From Stichopus chloronotus (Eukaryota > Echinodermata > Holothuroidea > Aspidochirotida > Stichopodidae), in assembly GCA_021234535.1 (NCBI GenBank), contig CM037845.1, forward strand, positions 8,858,143 to 8,922,142: a DNA stretch of 64,000 nucleotides. Reading direction: 5' to 3'. The notes beneath the pieces are model-generated. The model ran no database searches. It worked only from the letters and a program-made list of their open reading frames with translations, and was not told where the DNA came from. A program made the translations under genes and the position numbers. Positions 12,721 to 24,215 of the stretch are shown one piece after another (position 1 is the first letter of the stretch; every line of letters begins with the position of its first letter).

Positions 12721-13235
12721 ATGTCGGAAAAGATGGAGGAAGCAAAAATATTGAGGAGGAATCATAACTTAGGGTCAACTTACGAGGACTTTGAGTGTGT
12801 TAAAAGCTACTTGTAACAAGGAAGAAATTATCGCAAAGTCCATAAAGGAAAATTTGCAAAAGGCAGAGCTCCAATTTGAGGCAATGGAAGAGTTTCATGC
12901 TGATCTGGCTGGGCTGTTGTCTGATGAAGCATTTGAGCAAGCAGAAAGCTGGATGTTGGAATGCCAAATGCATTATACTGAGGAGAGGGAGGAAGCATTG
13001 AAAAAGTTAAAGAAGGAAATTGAGTTTCAAATTAGCGTTGGAATTACCTAAGGCAGAAATTCCACCATACGATGGAGACCCAAGAACATTCTGGTCGTTT
13101 ACGAAGAATTTTGAGGTAAATATGGCAGACAAGCTGAGTTCAGATGAGGTAAGGTTGAGTTATTTGATTCAACTAACAACAGGCAAGACTAGAAGCAGCA
13201 TTGATTACTGTGTGTTTCTTGGAGCTCAGAGATAA
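12721..13235 (+). pseudogene. BEL/Pao-type LTR retrotransposon gag fragment, frameshifted
   Basis: Three frames must be combined. An initial frame from the ATG at 12721 stops near 12816. A second open frame (about 12791-13051) encodes a charged helical segment with a WMLECQ-like motif. A third (about 13020-13235) carries LPKAEIPPYDGDPRTFWSF, which matches the 'LPK..(I/L)P.F.GDP..W..F' signature of the DUF1759 gag region of BEL/Pao elements. The two frameshifts and the absence of protease, RT, integrase or visible LTRs show a dead, truncated copy. Family assignment rests on the motif from established knowledge, without a database search. Confidence 0.82.
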
Positions 13236-13269
13236 TGTTGACTGATGTCATACTCATACTGTACTTGAT

Positions 13270-14330
13270 GTGTGGGTTGTATGGCCTGGGTAGGTGATCC
13301 CTATTGCTTTTGGTGGACGTGATATGTCGCGGTCATTTTCGGTCAACAAAATAAAGGTCATTTTGGGTTAAAGGCTTGTGGTGTATCAAGGAAAATAACT
13401 GCAGTTGATCTTATACTTGTCACGTGAATAATTCATGTTTGTTGTAATATAACCATGTAGCAAGGAATCACAAAGCCTTTTGGCTTTCTGGTTAGCGTTG
13501 ATGAAATTTCAACCTTTGTAATCAAGCGGTGCAGATGTATGTATGCATGTGTGTGTACGTATGTTTGTGAGGAAAGGAAGCACGTGCAGTTCTTATATTT
13601 GGTATATGGGTGTACCATATGGAGCACAAGAAGTTGTTTTGGTGGAAGTCAAAGGTCATTTTGGGGTCAACAGGAGTCAAGTAGTGAAAACCTTGTAAAC
13701 ACGATATCTGAAAAAGGGGAACTTGAACAGATCATATATTTGGTAAGTCGGTGAACCCAATGAAGGACAAGAAATCTATTGTTTTTGGGGGAGGTCAAAG
13801 GCTGTTTGGGTTCAATAGGGGTTAGTGAAAACCTTGTAAACCAGATATCTCAAGATGGTAAACTTTTACAGATCTCATATTTAGTATGTGGGTGAGTCTT
13901 ATTGAGTCCACAAAGGCTGTCGCTTTTGGTGGAGGTCAAAGGTCATTTTGGTGTCAATAGGGTCAAATAGTGAAAACTTTGTAAACACAATATCCTACGA
14001 GGGGAAACTTGTGCAGATCTCACATTTGGTATGTATTTGTATCATATTGAGCACAAAAAGCCTGATGATTTTGGTGAGTGGGTGAACCTAATGAAGGAGA
14101 AGTCTATTGTTTTTGATGGAGGTCAAAGGTTGTTTAGGGTCAATAGGGTCAATCAGTGAAAATTTAAGTGAAACAGTATCTCAAGAAGATGAAGCTTATA
14201 CAGATCTACTTCGTTTTAGGTATTTAGAGGAACGTTATTGAGTTTAAATAGCCTATTGTTCATGATGGATGCAAGAGGTCATTTCAGGTCAACAGGGTTC
14301 CAGTCGCTCGAGACAACCTTGTAGACATGA
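13270..14330. repeat. Degenerate minisatellite, about 141-187 bp units
   Basis: Five units are anchored by GAGGTCAAAGG-like segments at about 13648, 13794, 13935, 14122 and 14278, plus a partial unit near 13300. Each unit then reads a GGTCAATAGGGTC-like stretch, GTGAAAACCTTGTAAACAC, an ATATCTCAAGA-like stretch, CAGATCTCATATTTGGTATG, and a 'gggtgaacc..attgag' end. Units differ by substitutions and small indels. No protein-coding potential is consistent across units. Confidence 0.88.
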
Positions 14331-14514
14331 GTCATCGACTTAGATCAGCAGATGTCATTGTTCATCTCAATTTGTTATATGACGCATTACTGTAATACTA
14401 CAATAACCAAGCATATAACACTTACTTGCCTTACGCAACATGCCCGTCAGATTTATGAAAAAGAACCCTCATAGTGAATTCATCGAAACCACTATGCATT
14501 TGTGCATTCCGGTT

Positions 14515-14985
14515 TCCGTTATTGGTGAAGTCGGTATCTCAGTAGCGTGCACTGTTTGGATGTTGTGGATTTTTTAAACAAATTTGCATTTTCACAATGG
14601 TACATTGCATTCTGGAAATCCTGTGATGTCATAAAAGACAAACAACTTGAATATCTTTTGTATTCCTCCATAATCAGCCTGAAATTGAACTGCCTACGAC
14701 AGCTTAAGCTTTGTGAACTTTTCACATTAAGCTGTTTTTTTTGTTTTTTTTTTGTCTGGTTTCAGGGTTACATACCCACTAAAATTTCGAAGCCAGAAAA
14801 CATGCCCTCCATAAAATTTATTTGTCCTACGTTTCATACACACTTTGAAACCTTGAGAGAACTGGAAATATTTCTTGACTTGCAGCAATGATTGATTCTT
14901 CAAACACCAATATCTTGAGTTATGGCCGAGATATTGATGTGGGTCTTAAAGTTCCTGCAGTGAAAATATTCTCTTTCATATGAAA
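14515..14985 (+). repeat. Dispersed 0.5-kb repeat, copy A
   Basis: Shares a collinear series of blocks with 46265-46765: a CATTGCA..TGGAAATC segment followed by TGTGATGTCA, CTTGAATATC followed by TTTGTATT, an ACCTTGAG..AACTGGAAAT block, TTCTTCAAAC, then TTGAGTTA, a GATATTGA..T block, and CCTGCAG near the end. Both copies are on the same strand and well diverged. No terminal inverted repeat or coding domain is evident, so the class is unknown. Confidence 0.82.
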
Positions 14986-15444
14986 TCCGATAACTTGCTA
15001 CCGGAATTGCATGATGGACGTCGAGACTTAAAAATTCTCGCGTTGGCCTAAATGTGCGTTACAGTTTTGCTTGCAAGTCCGCGCTGTTAACTCAAGGCCC
15101 TGGTTTACCGACGAGGGCTTGATGACGTTATCAATGATGTGGTTGACAAGATATTCTATTATTTTGTCTTTCGTCTGGAGTTTGAAATTGGTGTGGTACT
15201 GTTCTGAAAAGTAGTCAATCGATCGATAAAAAAAAATACTCAGTTCGACGTGATGTAGACGGGTGAATTATCGGCCGTGACATTCGTAGCATGTAGTACA
15301 GGCACGGTTGCCCCAAAACGTTGGAACGACTGTTCACGTTCACAAGGTCAACACACTCGCTTGAAGAGGGGGGGGGGGGGGAGATGGGGTGAGGAGTAGT
15401 ATTAATGCCCCTTGGGGCACCAACGAGCACCACCAGGAGTAACT

Positions 15445-15606
15445 GGGAAGCATTTTAAAAATATCAGTGTTATATAATAAATGTGTGTGTAGGCCGGGCG
15501 GGCGAATTACAGTACCGGAACACCCGGGAAGCAATTTAAAATTAACAGTGCGCCATAATCATTAAATAAGTGCGTGTGTGTTTGGGGGGGGGGGTCGAGC
15601 GGACGC
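15445..15606. repeat. 81-bp tandem duplication, diverged
   Basis: GGGAAGCA followed by an AT-rich block, CAGTG, AATAA, GTGTGTG and a G-rich 'GGGCGGGCGAATTAC' or G11 block occurs twice, starting at 15445 and 15526. The second unit contains the 11-bp G run at 15584. A related 'GACGGGTGAATTATCGG' occurs at 15257, so a third, older unit is possible. Confidence 0.7.
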
Positions 15607-15609
15607 GTT

Positions 15610-18000
15610 AAAGGGTTATTATTGCCAGACGTTTAAACATACAAAACCGTGAGACCACAGCACTCGTGATTGGAACAGCTCAGTGCATCAGTGTTGGTTC
15701 TTCATTTTTCGGTGGTGGGACCGGTACCAGGATCATGCGTAGAGATCGAGTGACGATACCTCAAATTCAAAATGTTGGAAACCAGTGATATAAGAAGAAA
15801 TGTGGTCACATTTAATTGACTACGCCATTCGAGAAATTTACCTCAAAAAATTAAAACAAACTCGTACTTCAGTTAGCTAAAAAGCCACTCAGTCATGGGG
15901 GGGGGGGCAAGGGGATCACCGGATCCCCTATTTTTCGACTCCTTAGATTTTTTCGGGGGGTGGGTAAAAAGTGATTCACATCATATCACGTGTGCAGGTG
16001 GACCCATGAATTGTGGGGATTAACAATACCCTCCTAACTGTAAATTACGGTAGGCGAAAAAGGGGGTACATAAAGTGAAGGGAGGACAAATACTGGCAAA
16101 CAATTATACGACAATATGTAACAGACTGCGAGAATATCACGACAGTCTGCGATTTTATTTCTCCTTTATTTTTTCCTGCTTTTCTTTTGTTTCCTTACTG
16201 ACATCTGCAATTTTTTGATATATTTTTAAAACGTTTAAAGTGAGTTCAAGTTGTGGTTGTCGTATCGACTGATGAAAGTCAATACTTTTGAAAGACTTTT
16301 AAAGCTATTAAAATAAAACAAAATAGATGTTGAACACTTTCATAGCAGTGAAAGTGTCTTTGGTAATCTCGAGGGCGATGTTTTTGGTAGATTTTCCTCT
16401 ACCTGTCGTCAATTGCACAGTAACCCATTGCACTCCGTACAGCCACTCAAAGGCCATAAATTCCCCTTTACACATCAAACTTAAATAAGGGTGTAAGGTG
16501 TCATTATTATTTTTTTTTTTTCGTCGTTTTTCATGATCATCGATCCATGGTTTAATCTACCCGAGAGCTATCCCTTGATGTGAGATTATTAATTGACCAC
16601 GAAATTGAACATGATGGCAAAAAGCCAAAATGATAAGTGAGTGAATTGAAAACAAAGAAACAAACAAACAAACAGTGAGTGAGGTGTCAACATCATTTAG
16701 AGAGGCAAATGGGAAAACGATTCGTATTGAATTTGGAACAAAAATGAAAGATTTTGCATCCGTTTCTTGCTGCTGTTTGTGTTGTTGTTTTCGTTTCGTT
16801 TTAGCTACGCAAGATAACGTACCCTCTGGCGATATTGTTCTTTGTGGTGGTAAGTTATGTCAGTTACAAATGACCTTTAAACTGTACACGTCATTGCTAC
16901 GTCAGTGTTCCTGAGGTATTTGAATAACTGAATATTCACTACTATTGTACTTCCCATTGGCTTGTTCAAAGAAGCACGCAGTTGATTTGAATGAAAACTG
17001 TCAACCACTACATTATCGTATTTTGCACTTTTTGTCGTAAGAAGAATTTGTATGTATAATTTGTACGAATATTATGTTAGAAGAATTTGAAATCACATGG
17101 CAGAATTAACCACATGAAAAAGATTTGTTTTCCAAAATAATTGTCTGAATGGTGCAATGTAAAGCCTTACCAACTTTTGGATATGACTTCAAAACATCCA
17201 AGAAAGAAGCAACTGAGAGTTCGAAACAATCCTACGGCTTTAATACCCATACCATAGGATTCAATAAAGACCTCACCTTTATGAGCTGTTATGCTCGGAT
17301 AAACCCCGATAATTATGTAAAGCTACTTTTTCTTTTGTATTTCTGTTTAGTGCAACTGAAGAAAAGCTATCGATTAGACGCTCGAAATATTTTATGAAAA
17401 GTTTTCGTTTTAATGTTCAGATGAAAGTATCACTTTTTGTTGTTGTTGTTGTTGTTGTTGTTGTTTTTGCTTCATCCCTATGTCATTATTTCCAACACAC
17501 GCCAACGATCACGACCCCTACCTTCCTCTATGTAATATACATTTCCAATCTGTTTATCGTCGCCCCCACAGAAACGTGTTCGTGTGTAATCAAGATATAC
17601 CAGCTTATACGTTGTGTCTGCGGGAATGTGTTTTTATCTCCTATGTTGTCGTTGTATTAATCCTCGACGGAGCCACTTTATTATGGAAATAAGAATACTT
17701 TATGCATGCTTGATAGTTTCTTCAAACGCTTAAATCCTCCAGTTGACCCCCCCCCCCCCTCCCTGTAAATGAGGTTAAATCTTTACTCTTATTGTCAATA
17801 CCACAGGTGAAGTATTGTCCTCTCACTGAGTGAACCTCCTGATTAAGTAACTCACAACACTGGCATAATATGACTCCCACCAAGCCACCCAATGCACGGG
17901 GCAGTTTAAGACTGATTTGTGTTGGAGAAATCAGCTCAACCCCCCCCCCCCCTTCTTCCCTTTTAAGTTTCCTTTAGTTTGTATCAGTTTCATGAATTTA
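15610..18000. other. Non-coding stretch
   Basis: No supported gene. It contains a (GTT)n microsatellite at 17438-17467, (AAAC)n at 16655-16675, G and C tracts at 15897-15907, 17747-17759 and 17940-17952, and a CTGAAGAAAAGC..CTCGAAATATT segment at 17356-17394 that resembles the short stem-loop ends of some retroelements. The last point is only a resemblance. Confidence 0.5.
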
Positions 18001-18020
18001 AGTTCTAAGCAATTTAAATT

Positions 18021-18085
18021 AGTAATATATATATATAAAGTAATATATATGTTTTATATATTTATAATATATAAAATATATTCAC
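18021..18085. repeat. AT-rich microsatellite
   Basis: Interrupted (AT)n and ATATAA repeats. Confidence 0.93.
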
Positions 18086-18281
18086 GTATACAATATGTGT
18101 GAAAAATGCATCAACAAAAACTGATACATACGAGAGATACGAGAAGTTTCCCTGTTAAGCAGCTTTCGGGTGGAGATCTGAAGATCAACCCGGGATCTGG
18201 CAGGGTTGCCGTTATGGTACTCATGATGAGGGGCACATATAAAATCGCACGTCTATGAAAGGTCATACACTCTCTAAGCGT

Positions 18282-18370
18282 AGCGCCACAATGCGTTGTC
18301 GCGAACCTTACCGGAAAGAAAAGTTTGGCCGAAAACAGCTCCCATGCAGATCGCCGGAAACGGAATTTCC
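18282..18370. repeat. 'AGCGCCACM' short dispersed repeat, copy 1
   Basis: Starts AGCGCCAC and ends with CAGCTCCCATGCAGATCGCC followed by GGAAA. Related segments occur at 23033-23060, 26353-26410 and 49079-49150. All begin GCGCCAC, and three share a CCCATA/CCTATA-(G)ATCRCCGGAA block 50-75 bp later. Confidence 0.6.
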
Positions 18371-18379
18371 GACACCGTA

Positions 18380-20780
18380 GCACCAGAGCATTGATATACC
18401 TTCGCTTTTGTATTTATTTCCACAACACCCCTACAAATTAAACCTCGCTTGATTTTTTTTCAATTATTATTTTTAAAGGATGGGGGTCACATTGTGATTA
18501 GGGTACGCTCGACCTTGCCCCAGTGCGGCGCCACCGGAATGGGGCTTTCCAAGTGGGTTACCCCTCCGACAACGTAAAAAAAGTTTTGTCAGTCCCCTAG
18601 CAACAGTAAAAAATGGTGAAATGCTTTAGTAGCAGAAAAGTGTGATAATGCTTTCTTACTCTGGACCCGTCGATGTTGACTTGGTGTGCTATCTCGTCTA
18701 GCAGCTCCATTGTATGCCAATGTGGTCACAACGTCTGCGTGTGTCCCTGGTTTCATTGTAAATAAATCAAAAAAAAAAAAAATGAGACACTTATTACTTA
18801 CTGCACTTTAGTCAAAAGACGCTTTCTGAACTTTTGATTTTCTCAATAATTCTCGATGCAAATTCTGAAACTTCCGATGCGATGGCACGCAATCTATTGG
18901 CTGTGACGAACTGGTAAAAAAATAGGTAACGCTCAATCTAGACCCAGCTTTGATGATGATTTCTTCTCAAAGAAGAAATAACGTGGTAAAACTGCCAAGA
19001 AGCAGAAACAATTCGTTCGCTTGTTTTCAGTTTTTTTTTGTTTGTTCGCCAATTTCTGGATAAAATGATTCATCTTAGTCAAAGGTATGATGATGATAAA
19101 GTCTTTTGATTCGTATACTTACGTCATGGGGGTCGCTTGCATGCATGATCCAATGGTGTTGTAGACGAAATAATGCATGCTAATAATAATGCACCATTTT
19201 GGTATTTATTTTGATATTGAATGACTGAGCATTATTTAACTCCTTAGAAGCCAGTTCATTAATCTCGTATATTGTATGGCAATTATTTTATTACTAATAC
19301 ACTTATCATGTGTATTTCAAGGCATTTTAGTTACACAGGTAACAACTATTGCTTCATTTTCCACTTTAAAGAAGCGACTTTTTGCAACTTTGCAGGTTGG
19401 ACTGTTGGAACTGAAGAGACAAAGGCCAACTACGCTCTGTAAAATTTCTTCCCTGCCACAAACGAAGAAAGTGATGTTGCCCCCACCAACACCACCCCTG
19501 ACTGTTCTTTTGTTATTGTCATTTTGTTCTGATTTGTACGTATTTTCCGTTTACTTGTTTCCTTGGAATTGTTGTTAACATGTCTTCGGTTACGAAATCT
19601 CTGACGTCATTAAATATTGTATTGTTTTTATCACTCCTTATCGTTGTTTACGTTTATGCTTGATCGGATTCAGCATCTTCACACTCCAAAATGTATTCAA
19701 ATTGATATGAAAATTTAGCCAAAGAAATAGAATACGTGATTCCTCAAGGTCTTTCAGAACTATCCCTGGGGCTATTTGACAAATATGGACATAACAAACT
19801 AAGCAGTCACTTCTTGGTTTATGATCATATTTTTTTTCCATTCTCTTTTGAAAAGAAAAAAAACAAAGAAGAAACAAAGAGAAGTAGACTGAGAGAGAGA
19901 ACCTGAAAGAAAGAAAAATAATGATAATTTAACACAATGAAAAGTCTCTCCGTTGATAAATACAGGACGATATTGAAACAAACACACACACACACACACA
20001 TACGTAATGTGTTACCAAAAAGGAGAAGGGAAGTATATATTTAATTCTTTCGAACGCATAATTGGTCATTAGAAATTAATTATGTGTACGTGATCAGATA
20101 ACCGTCCTTGATGAGGTTAGTGACGCTATGTTTAGAGAGAGAGTTGGGAGAGGGGGGGGGGGGGCGGTTCAGCGTAAACAAACAGGCATTTTCATGGATG
20201 CCTATAAAGAATCCCGTTCAATAAAAAAAAAATGGTAGACACAGTTTTTATATCATATTTTGAACAATTCAAGGTGTTTATGATAAAGAACAAACAATAA
20301 AATAAATGAAGCCAATAAACGCATCTTGTGAGCGAAATATACACATTGACGCCGCCTTGACCACGTGTCTGAGACGCGTTTGTAAACGAAAAGTGTTTCA
20401 GTTTTGAAATTACCTGTTCAATTTCGAGTGCTTGCTTGTTAACTATTAAATGCTAAAGGCTGAGAGTGCAAGACATGATGTTCAAACACCTCAGTACCGT
20501 ATTGGCGTCAATGTGTTTATTCCATTCCTTCTTTTTTTCTTTTATAGTGCATGTATTTGTAACAGAAAGGGACTCACGACGATAGTGTGACAGTAAAAAT
20601 GTCTGACTAGTCAAAAGGCCCAATACAAGAATAAAAATATCTAAAATATCTACCCACTAAAAGTGCATATCTTAGCTCTGAATATGCATTAGTTGAAGCA
20701 TTCATGCAGGCAAAAATACGTGCATATTGATGATATGCCTCTCAAGCATACCCAGTATATAACGTGGTAACATGCACTTT
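18380..20780. other. Non-coding stretch
   Basis: No supported gene. Notable contents are a 13-bp A run at 18769-18781, repeated TGATGATGATAA-like motifs near 18951 and 19089, a (CA)n tract at 19980-20000 and a 13-bp G run at 20152-20164. ORFs here are short, lack splice context and look random. Confidence 0.5.
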
Positions 20781-20784
20781 GACT

Positions 20785-20866
20785 ATATATATATATATAT
20801 ATAAATATGTATATAAAATATATAGAATAATAATATATATATATACATACATGTATATATATATCA
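20785..20866. repeat. AT microsatellite cluster
   Basis: (TA)n blocks separated by ATAAATATG and ATACATAC interruptions. Confidence 0.93.
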
Positions 20867-20869
20867 GCC

Positions 20870-23030
20870 TACATGAATTCACAAAAGATACACTACTCGA
20901 ACTCTGTTTGTTTATGCCGAATACATTGTGACATTTTTATTCAATATGCAGTGTCTCTCCCCCCCCCCCCCCTCTCCAAGACAGATTTATGATATTTATG
21001 ATGATGATTAGGTCATTCTGTCTCCAAGACAAACTTACGTCTGAAAACAATTGCAAACGAAAAACTATACAATGATTGCTGCTGCATATTTCTGGGATGG
21101 CATTATTCACCGTATGCGTAATACCATCTAGGTAACAGTGTATGGGGGGTCACATAAGATTTGCATTGAAGATACAATAAATGATATCAGAGGCTCAAAG
21201 GAACTATTACTGTTATACGATAGTTTCATGTTTATCCTGTAAAGTGCATCTTATTATCTTCCTCAATTGCTGTAACAACGTTCCTCTATCTCTTCCTATT
21301 AATCTCATGCATAATTTATATCCGAACAATCGAAACTTGATGTAAGCCGGGATAGATCTGAAGAAGTTTGAAATAAACTGTCGAATGAATACTTTGTCCT
21401 CCAGCAAATCTTTCCTCAGCGTAAATGATTTCAGACAAACAAAACACATACCACTGCCAGTTTTTCACTTACAAGAAAACGTCTTCCAAATTCTGTGTTT
21501 AAAAAGTCACGCAGTGTGCCACTTTTTTTTAGTCCCCGGTTTAGTTACATAAGGTACTTGAAAACAAACGACGATACTTCCCCCCCCCCCCCCTTAGAAA
21601 TCATAAAGGACTGTATAAAAATCGAACATTTGGCACGAATGTGCAAAAATTATATTACATTCAAATAAAGCTGTTGGAGATTACATTCCTAGTCTATTAA
21701 GATGTAATAAAAATTGACTTGTACATTAAAGCATATCTAAAAGTTTGAATATGAAGAAAATCAATCTAGCAGCTTTTGGGCTTTATGTCTTATCGGACAG
21801 TGACATATCAAGTCAAACTTGACGCTCACCCACGTAGATCCGATGAACACCCCCGTGATCGAACAGCTACTAAAACTTGATATGTTCTTTAATGCATGTT
21901 ACTCCCACGCTGGATTATGAGAAAACCCGAAGCCGCAAAAACTTGTCGCAAAAAAAAAAAAAAAAAAATGATGATGATAAAGTGGTCCTCATTTTTATTA
22001 TTTTATAGTCGATAGGAAGTAATTTAATGATGAAATAAAAAAAAAACTTCCTTGGTCGTAAAATGGCATCAAATTGTCTCTGCAAATTTGATCGCCACCA
22101 AACCGTCTTTCAGGTCTGGTGCTTCGACAATACTTTTCGATAAGCGGCTTTGAGAGAGCAGTACCTCGTTGAGTAATTATAAAATATTTGTTTAATTTAA
22201 GGCCAACAACTGTGGTCGGATGCAAAGTCAATTTTGCACAAAAACAATTGTCATTGATATTGCTGGTGTGCTAATATGCAACCCCAGCTCAGAACAATGT
22301 ATTTGTTTCCATAAATGTTGGTTACTTCGCGTAGTTTTTGGTTGGGGGACGGGTTGTTATCAAAATGACAAATTCGTTGCATGTACCCGTGAGTGTATAC
22401 ATCTTAAAACGAAACGGTGATGAAAGTATGCGAGATACTATTGAAGTGAGCAATGTGCCGTAGAGCGACATTTCTCCTTGGACAAAGCAAACAGTTTTCA
22501 GACGATTTTAAACATAGTACGATGGTTAATACTTTATGAGTAAGTCAATCAGTGACGGCAGAAATAAATACGCTAGAGTGCTTCACAGTGAAATATGTGA
22601 TCCGTTGGCCGTCATCACAGATAAAGATGATTTTTGTTTTCCGGTTTGCATGTTGAGTTTATATCACGTGAATATTTAGGGGGGGGGGGAATAAGGCGTT
22701 AGTGTTATAGAAAAAAGTCATATTTTTCAGACCATTTGTGGACACAGAGTGTTAGAGTAGTAGTCAAACCTAGGGAGAACGATAGCTCGATGGGTGGGGG
22801 TTAAAAATTGGTGGGGGGGGGGGGTAACAACTTCAAAACTTCCATTTCTCTTAACATCACGTAAGTGTTGGCCACTAGTGCAGGAACCGAGAAATGATTA
22901 CCCGGCGTATTGAACAAGATCATTGCTGAGTCGTCAATTTTCATTGTGAAGGCCCGGGGGGGGGGGGGAGGGGTAGGTGTTGTCCGCTTACCAGGGGTTG
23001 AAGTGGAGAAAAGCAATATTATCCATTTTT
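20870..23030. other. Non-coding stretch rich in G/C homopolymers
   Basis: No supported gene. C tracts lie at 20959-20972 and 21580-21593 and G tracts at 22679-22689, 22813-22824 and 22956-22968. Three G tracts of 11-13 bp within 290 bp is the densest cluster in the window. A run of A (21951-21968) precedes ATGATGATGATAA. Confidence 0.55.
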
Positions 23031-23032
23031 AA

Positions 23033-23250
23033 GGCGCCACCATCATTTGGAGCGTGGCGTACAAGGAAATGAAACGTGTTCGGGTCTCACTCAGTATATA
23101 CTTAAAAGACTTGGAGAAATAAGATGGACGTTGCTTGGTATGCCTGCTTTAAAGTTTATTACAAGCTTTCGGCCATCTGGCCTTCATCGGGTACTGCAAA
23201 AGGCAAAGAAATGGTATAGAAGTAGCATTGCAGGAAGAAAGGAATTATGA
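23033..23250 (-). mobile_element. Retroelement-like tail with a hammerhead-like stem-loop
   Basis: On the - strand, 23192-23162 reads CCGATGA, a short GGCC-AGAT-GGCC hairpin, then GAAAGCTTGT. This looks like the ends of Penelope-like and related elements that carry type I hammerhead motifs (core CUGAUGA, stem II, GAAA). Two features argue against an active ribozyme: the core U is C here and an extra A precedes stem II. I could also not build a convincing stem III or stem I. A 14-bp identical block, CAAGCTTTCGGCCA, recurs at 48656. Transposon ancestry is likely; ribozyme function is not shown. Confidence 0.35.
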
Positions 23251-23291
23251 AAATTTAATAATGTAGGGCAAAGACTTGTGCTACACTGGTC

Positions 23292-23340
23292 ACATGTTCA
23301 TGCATTTCAATAGATACCATATTGAAATGCATGGACATGT
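23292..23340. repeat. 21-bp inverted repeat with a 7-nt loop
   Basis: Arms 23292-23312 and 23320-23340 pair over 21 positions with one mismatch (G.U in RNA on one strand) around a GATACCA loop. It lies about 100 bp from the stem-loop at 23162-23192. It could be the fold of a small mobile element or a hairpin RNA; no precursor boundaries can be seen. Confidence 0.85.
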
Positions 23341-23365
23341 ATGTTCTCCTTTTTGTATTTTCTTT

Positions 23366-23456
23366 TAGTTTCAGATCCCAAAATGTGGGGGATGGACAAA
23401 TGTGTCAGTGTACCTTTATGTCAAAAAGTTGGGAAGGTATCTCCCGCACGACCAAC
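23366..23456. mobile_element. Tail of a G-rich transposon-like repeat, copy 1
   Basis: TTAGTTTCAGATCCCAAAAT, a GTGGGGGA..ACAAATGTG block, then GTCAAAAAGTTGGGAAGGT. A diverged relative occurs at 29781-29860 in the same order (TTAG, GTCTCCAGAAGTGGAGAGAC, GGTGTTAGTG, TCAAAAGGAAA). The form resembles ends of widespread hAT-type MITEs, from memory of the family only. Confidence 0.45.
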
Positions 23457-23883
23457 AAAAGAAAAGTAAAGTTAACTCGACACCTGTGCATGTTATAACT
23501 TTGGAAACCGTACAGCGTCAATGTGCTTAACAGAATAAAAGGCTTTCATATTTACCGTACATAACAGTGTTCAGCAGTGTCTTGACTGACAAGTAGTTCA
23601 TTAGTCGCGATTTAGTAAGCAACTCACGCGGCCATGCAGGTGAAGTGAACCTACGCCCTCCCTCTCGCTCGCGCTTGCCTTCAGTTGCAACAAAAGTGCG
23701 CTGAAATAACAAATGATGCTTGTCATTGATGACGTCATGGTTGTAAAAAAAAATGCGTCTTTCGTTTTTGTGAATGGCTACTGATTCCCATCAATTCCTT
23801 AAAGGTTCACTACAACATCTAGTCTGTTTTTTTTTTATCCACGTATTAGAACAAGTGCTGCGTCTCATGAATGGACCAATTAT

Positions 23884-23891
23884 TATAAAAG
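23884..23891 (+). promoter_or_regulatory. Upstream TATAAAAG box
   Basis: TATAAAAG preceded by CCAATTAT, about 330 bp before the ATG at 24216. It could be an alternative start for the downstream gene, but a transcript from here would carry a short upstream ATG ORF at about 24081. Confidence 0.3.
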
Positions 23892-24138
23892 GAGGATGAA
23901 GCCACGCGGTGATAGCAGATTTCGCCAATAGCCTCGACAGCGAAGAAGGCGGAGCATTTTTTTTATTTGAAAATTAGTTGATCTAGATTAAACAGCATTG
24001 AAAAGAATATCAACAAAATAAGAAAGAAAAATAAGTGGTGCAAAAGATAGGGAATAAATCAGCGAGCTTCAGCGACCAAGAATGCGTAAATTCTTCTTTC
24101 GTTGGTAACGTAAAAAATAAAAATTTATATTTTCGACG

Positions 24139-24146
24139 TATAAAAG
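24139..24146 (+). promoter_or_regulatory. TATA box of the 24.2-kb gene
   Basis: TATAAAAG lies 77 bp upstream of the ATG at 24216. A start site 25-32 bp downstream would give a 5' UTR of about 45 nt with no upstream ATG. Confidence 0.55.
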
Positions 24147-24215
24147 TAGCGAAAAAGTCCTTTTGGGATAACCGCTTGTTTTTTTTTTTTGTAAAACAAA
24201 AACGGAACATCTCAA

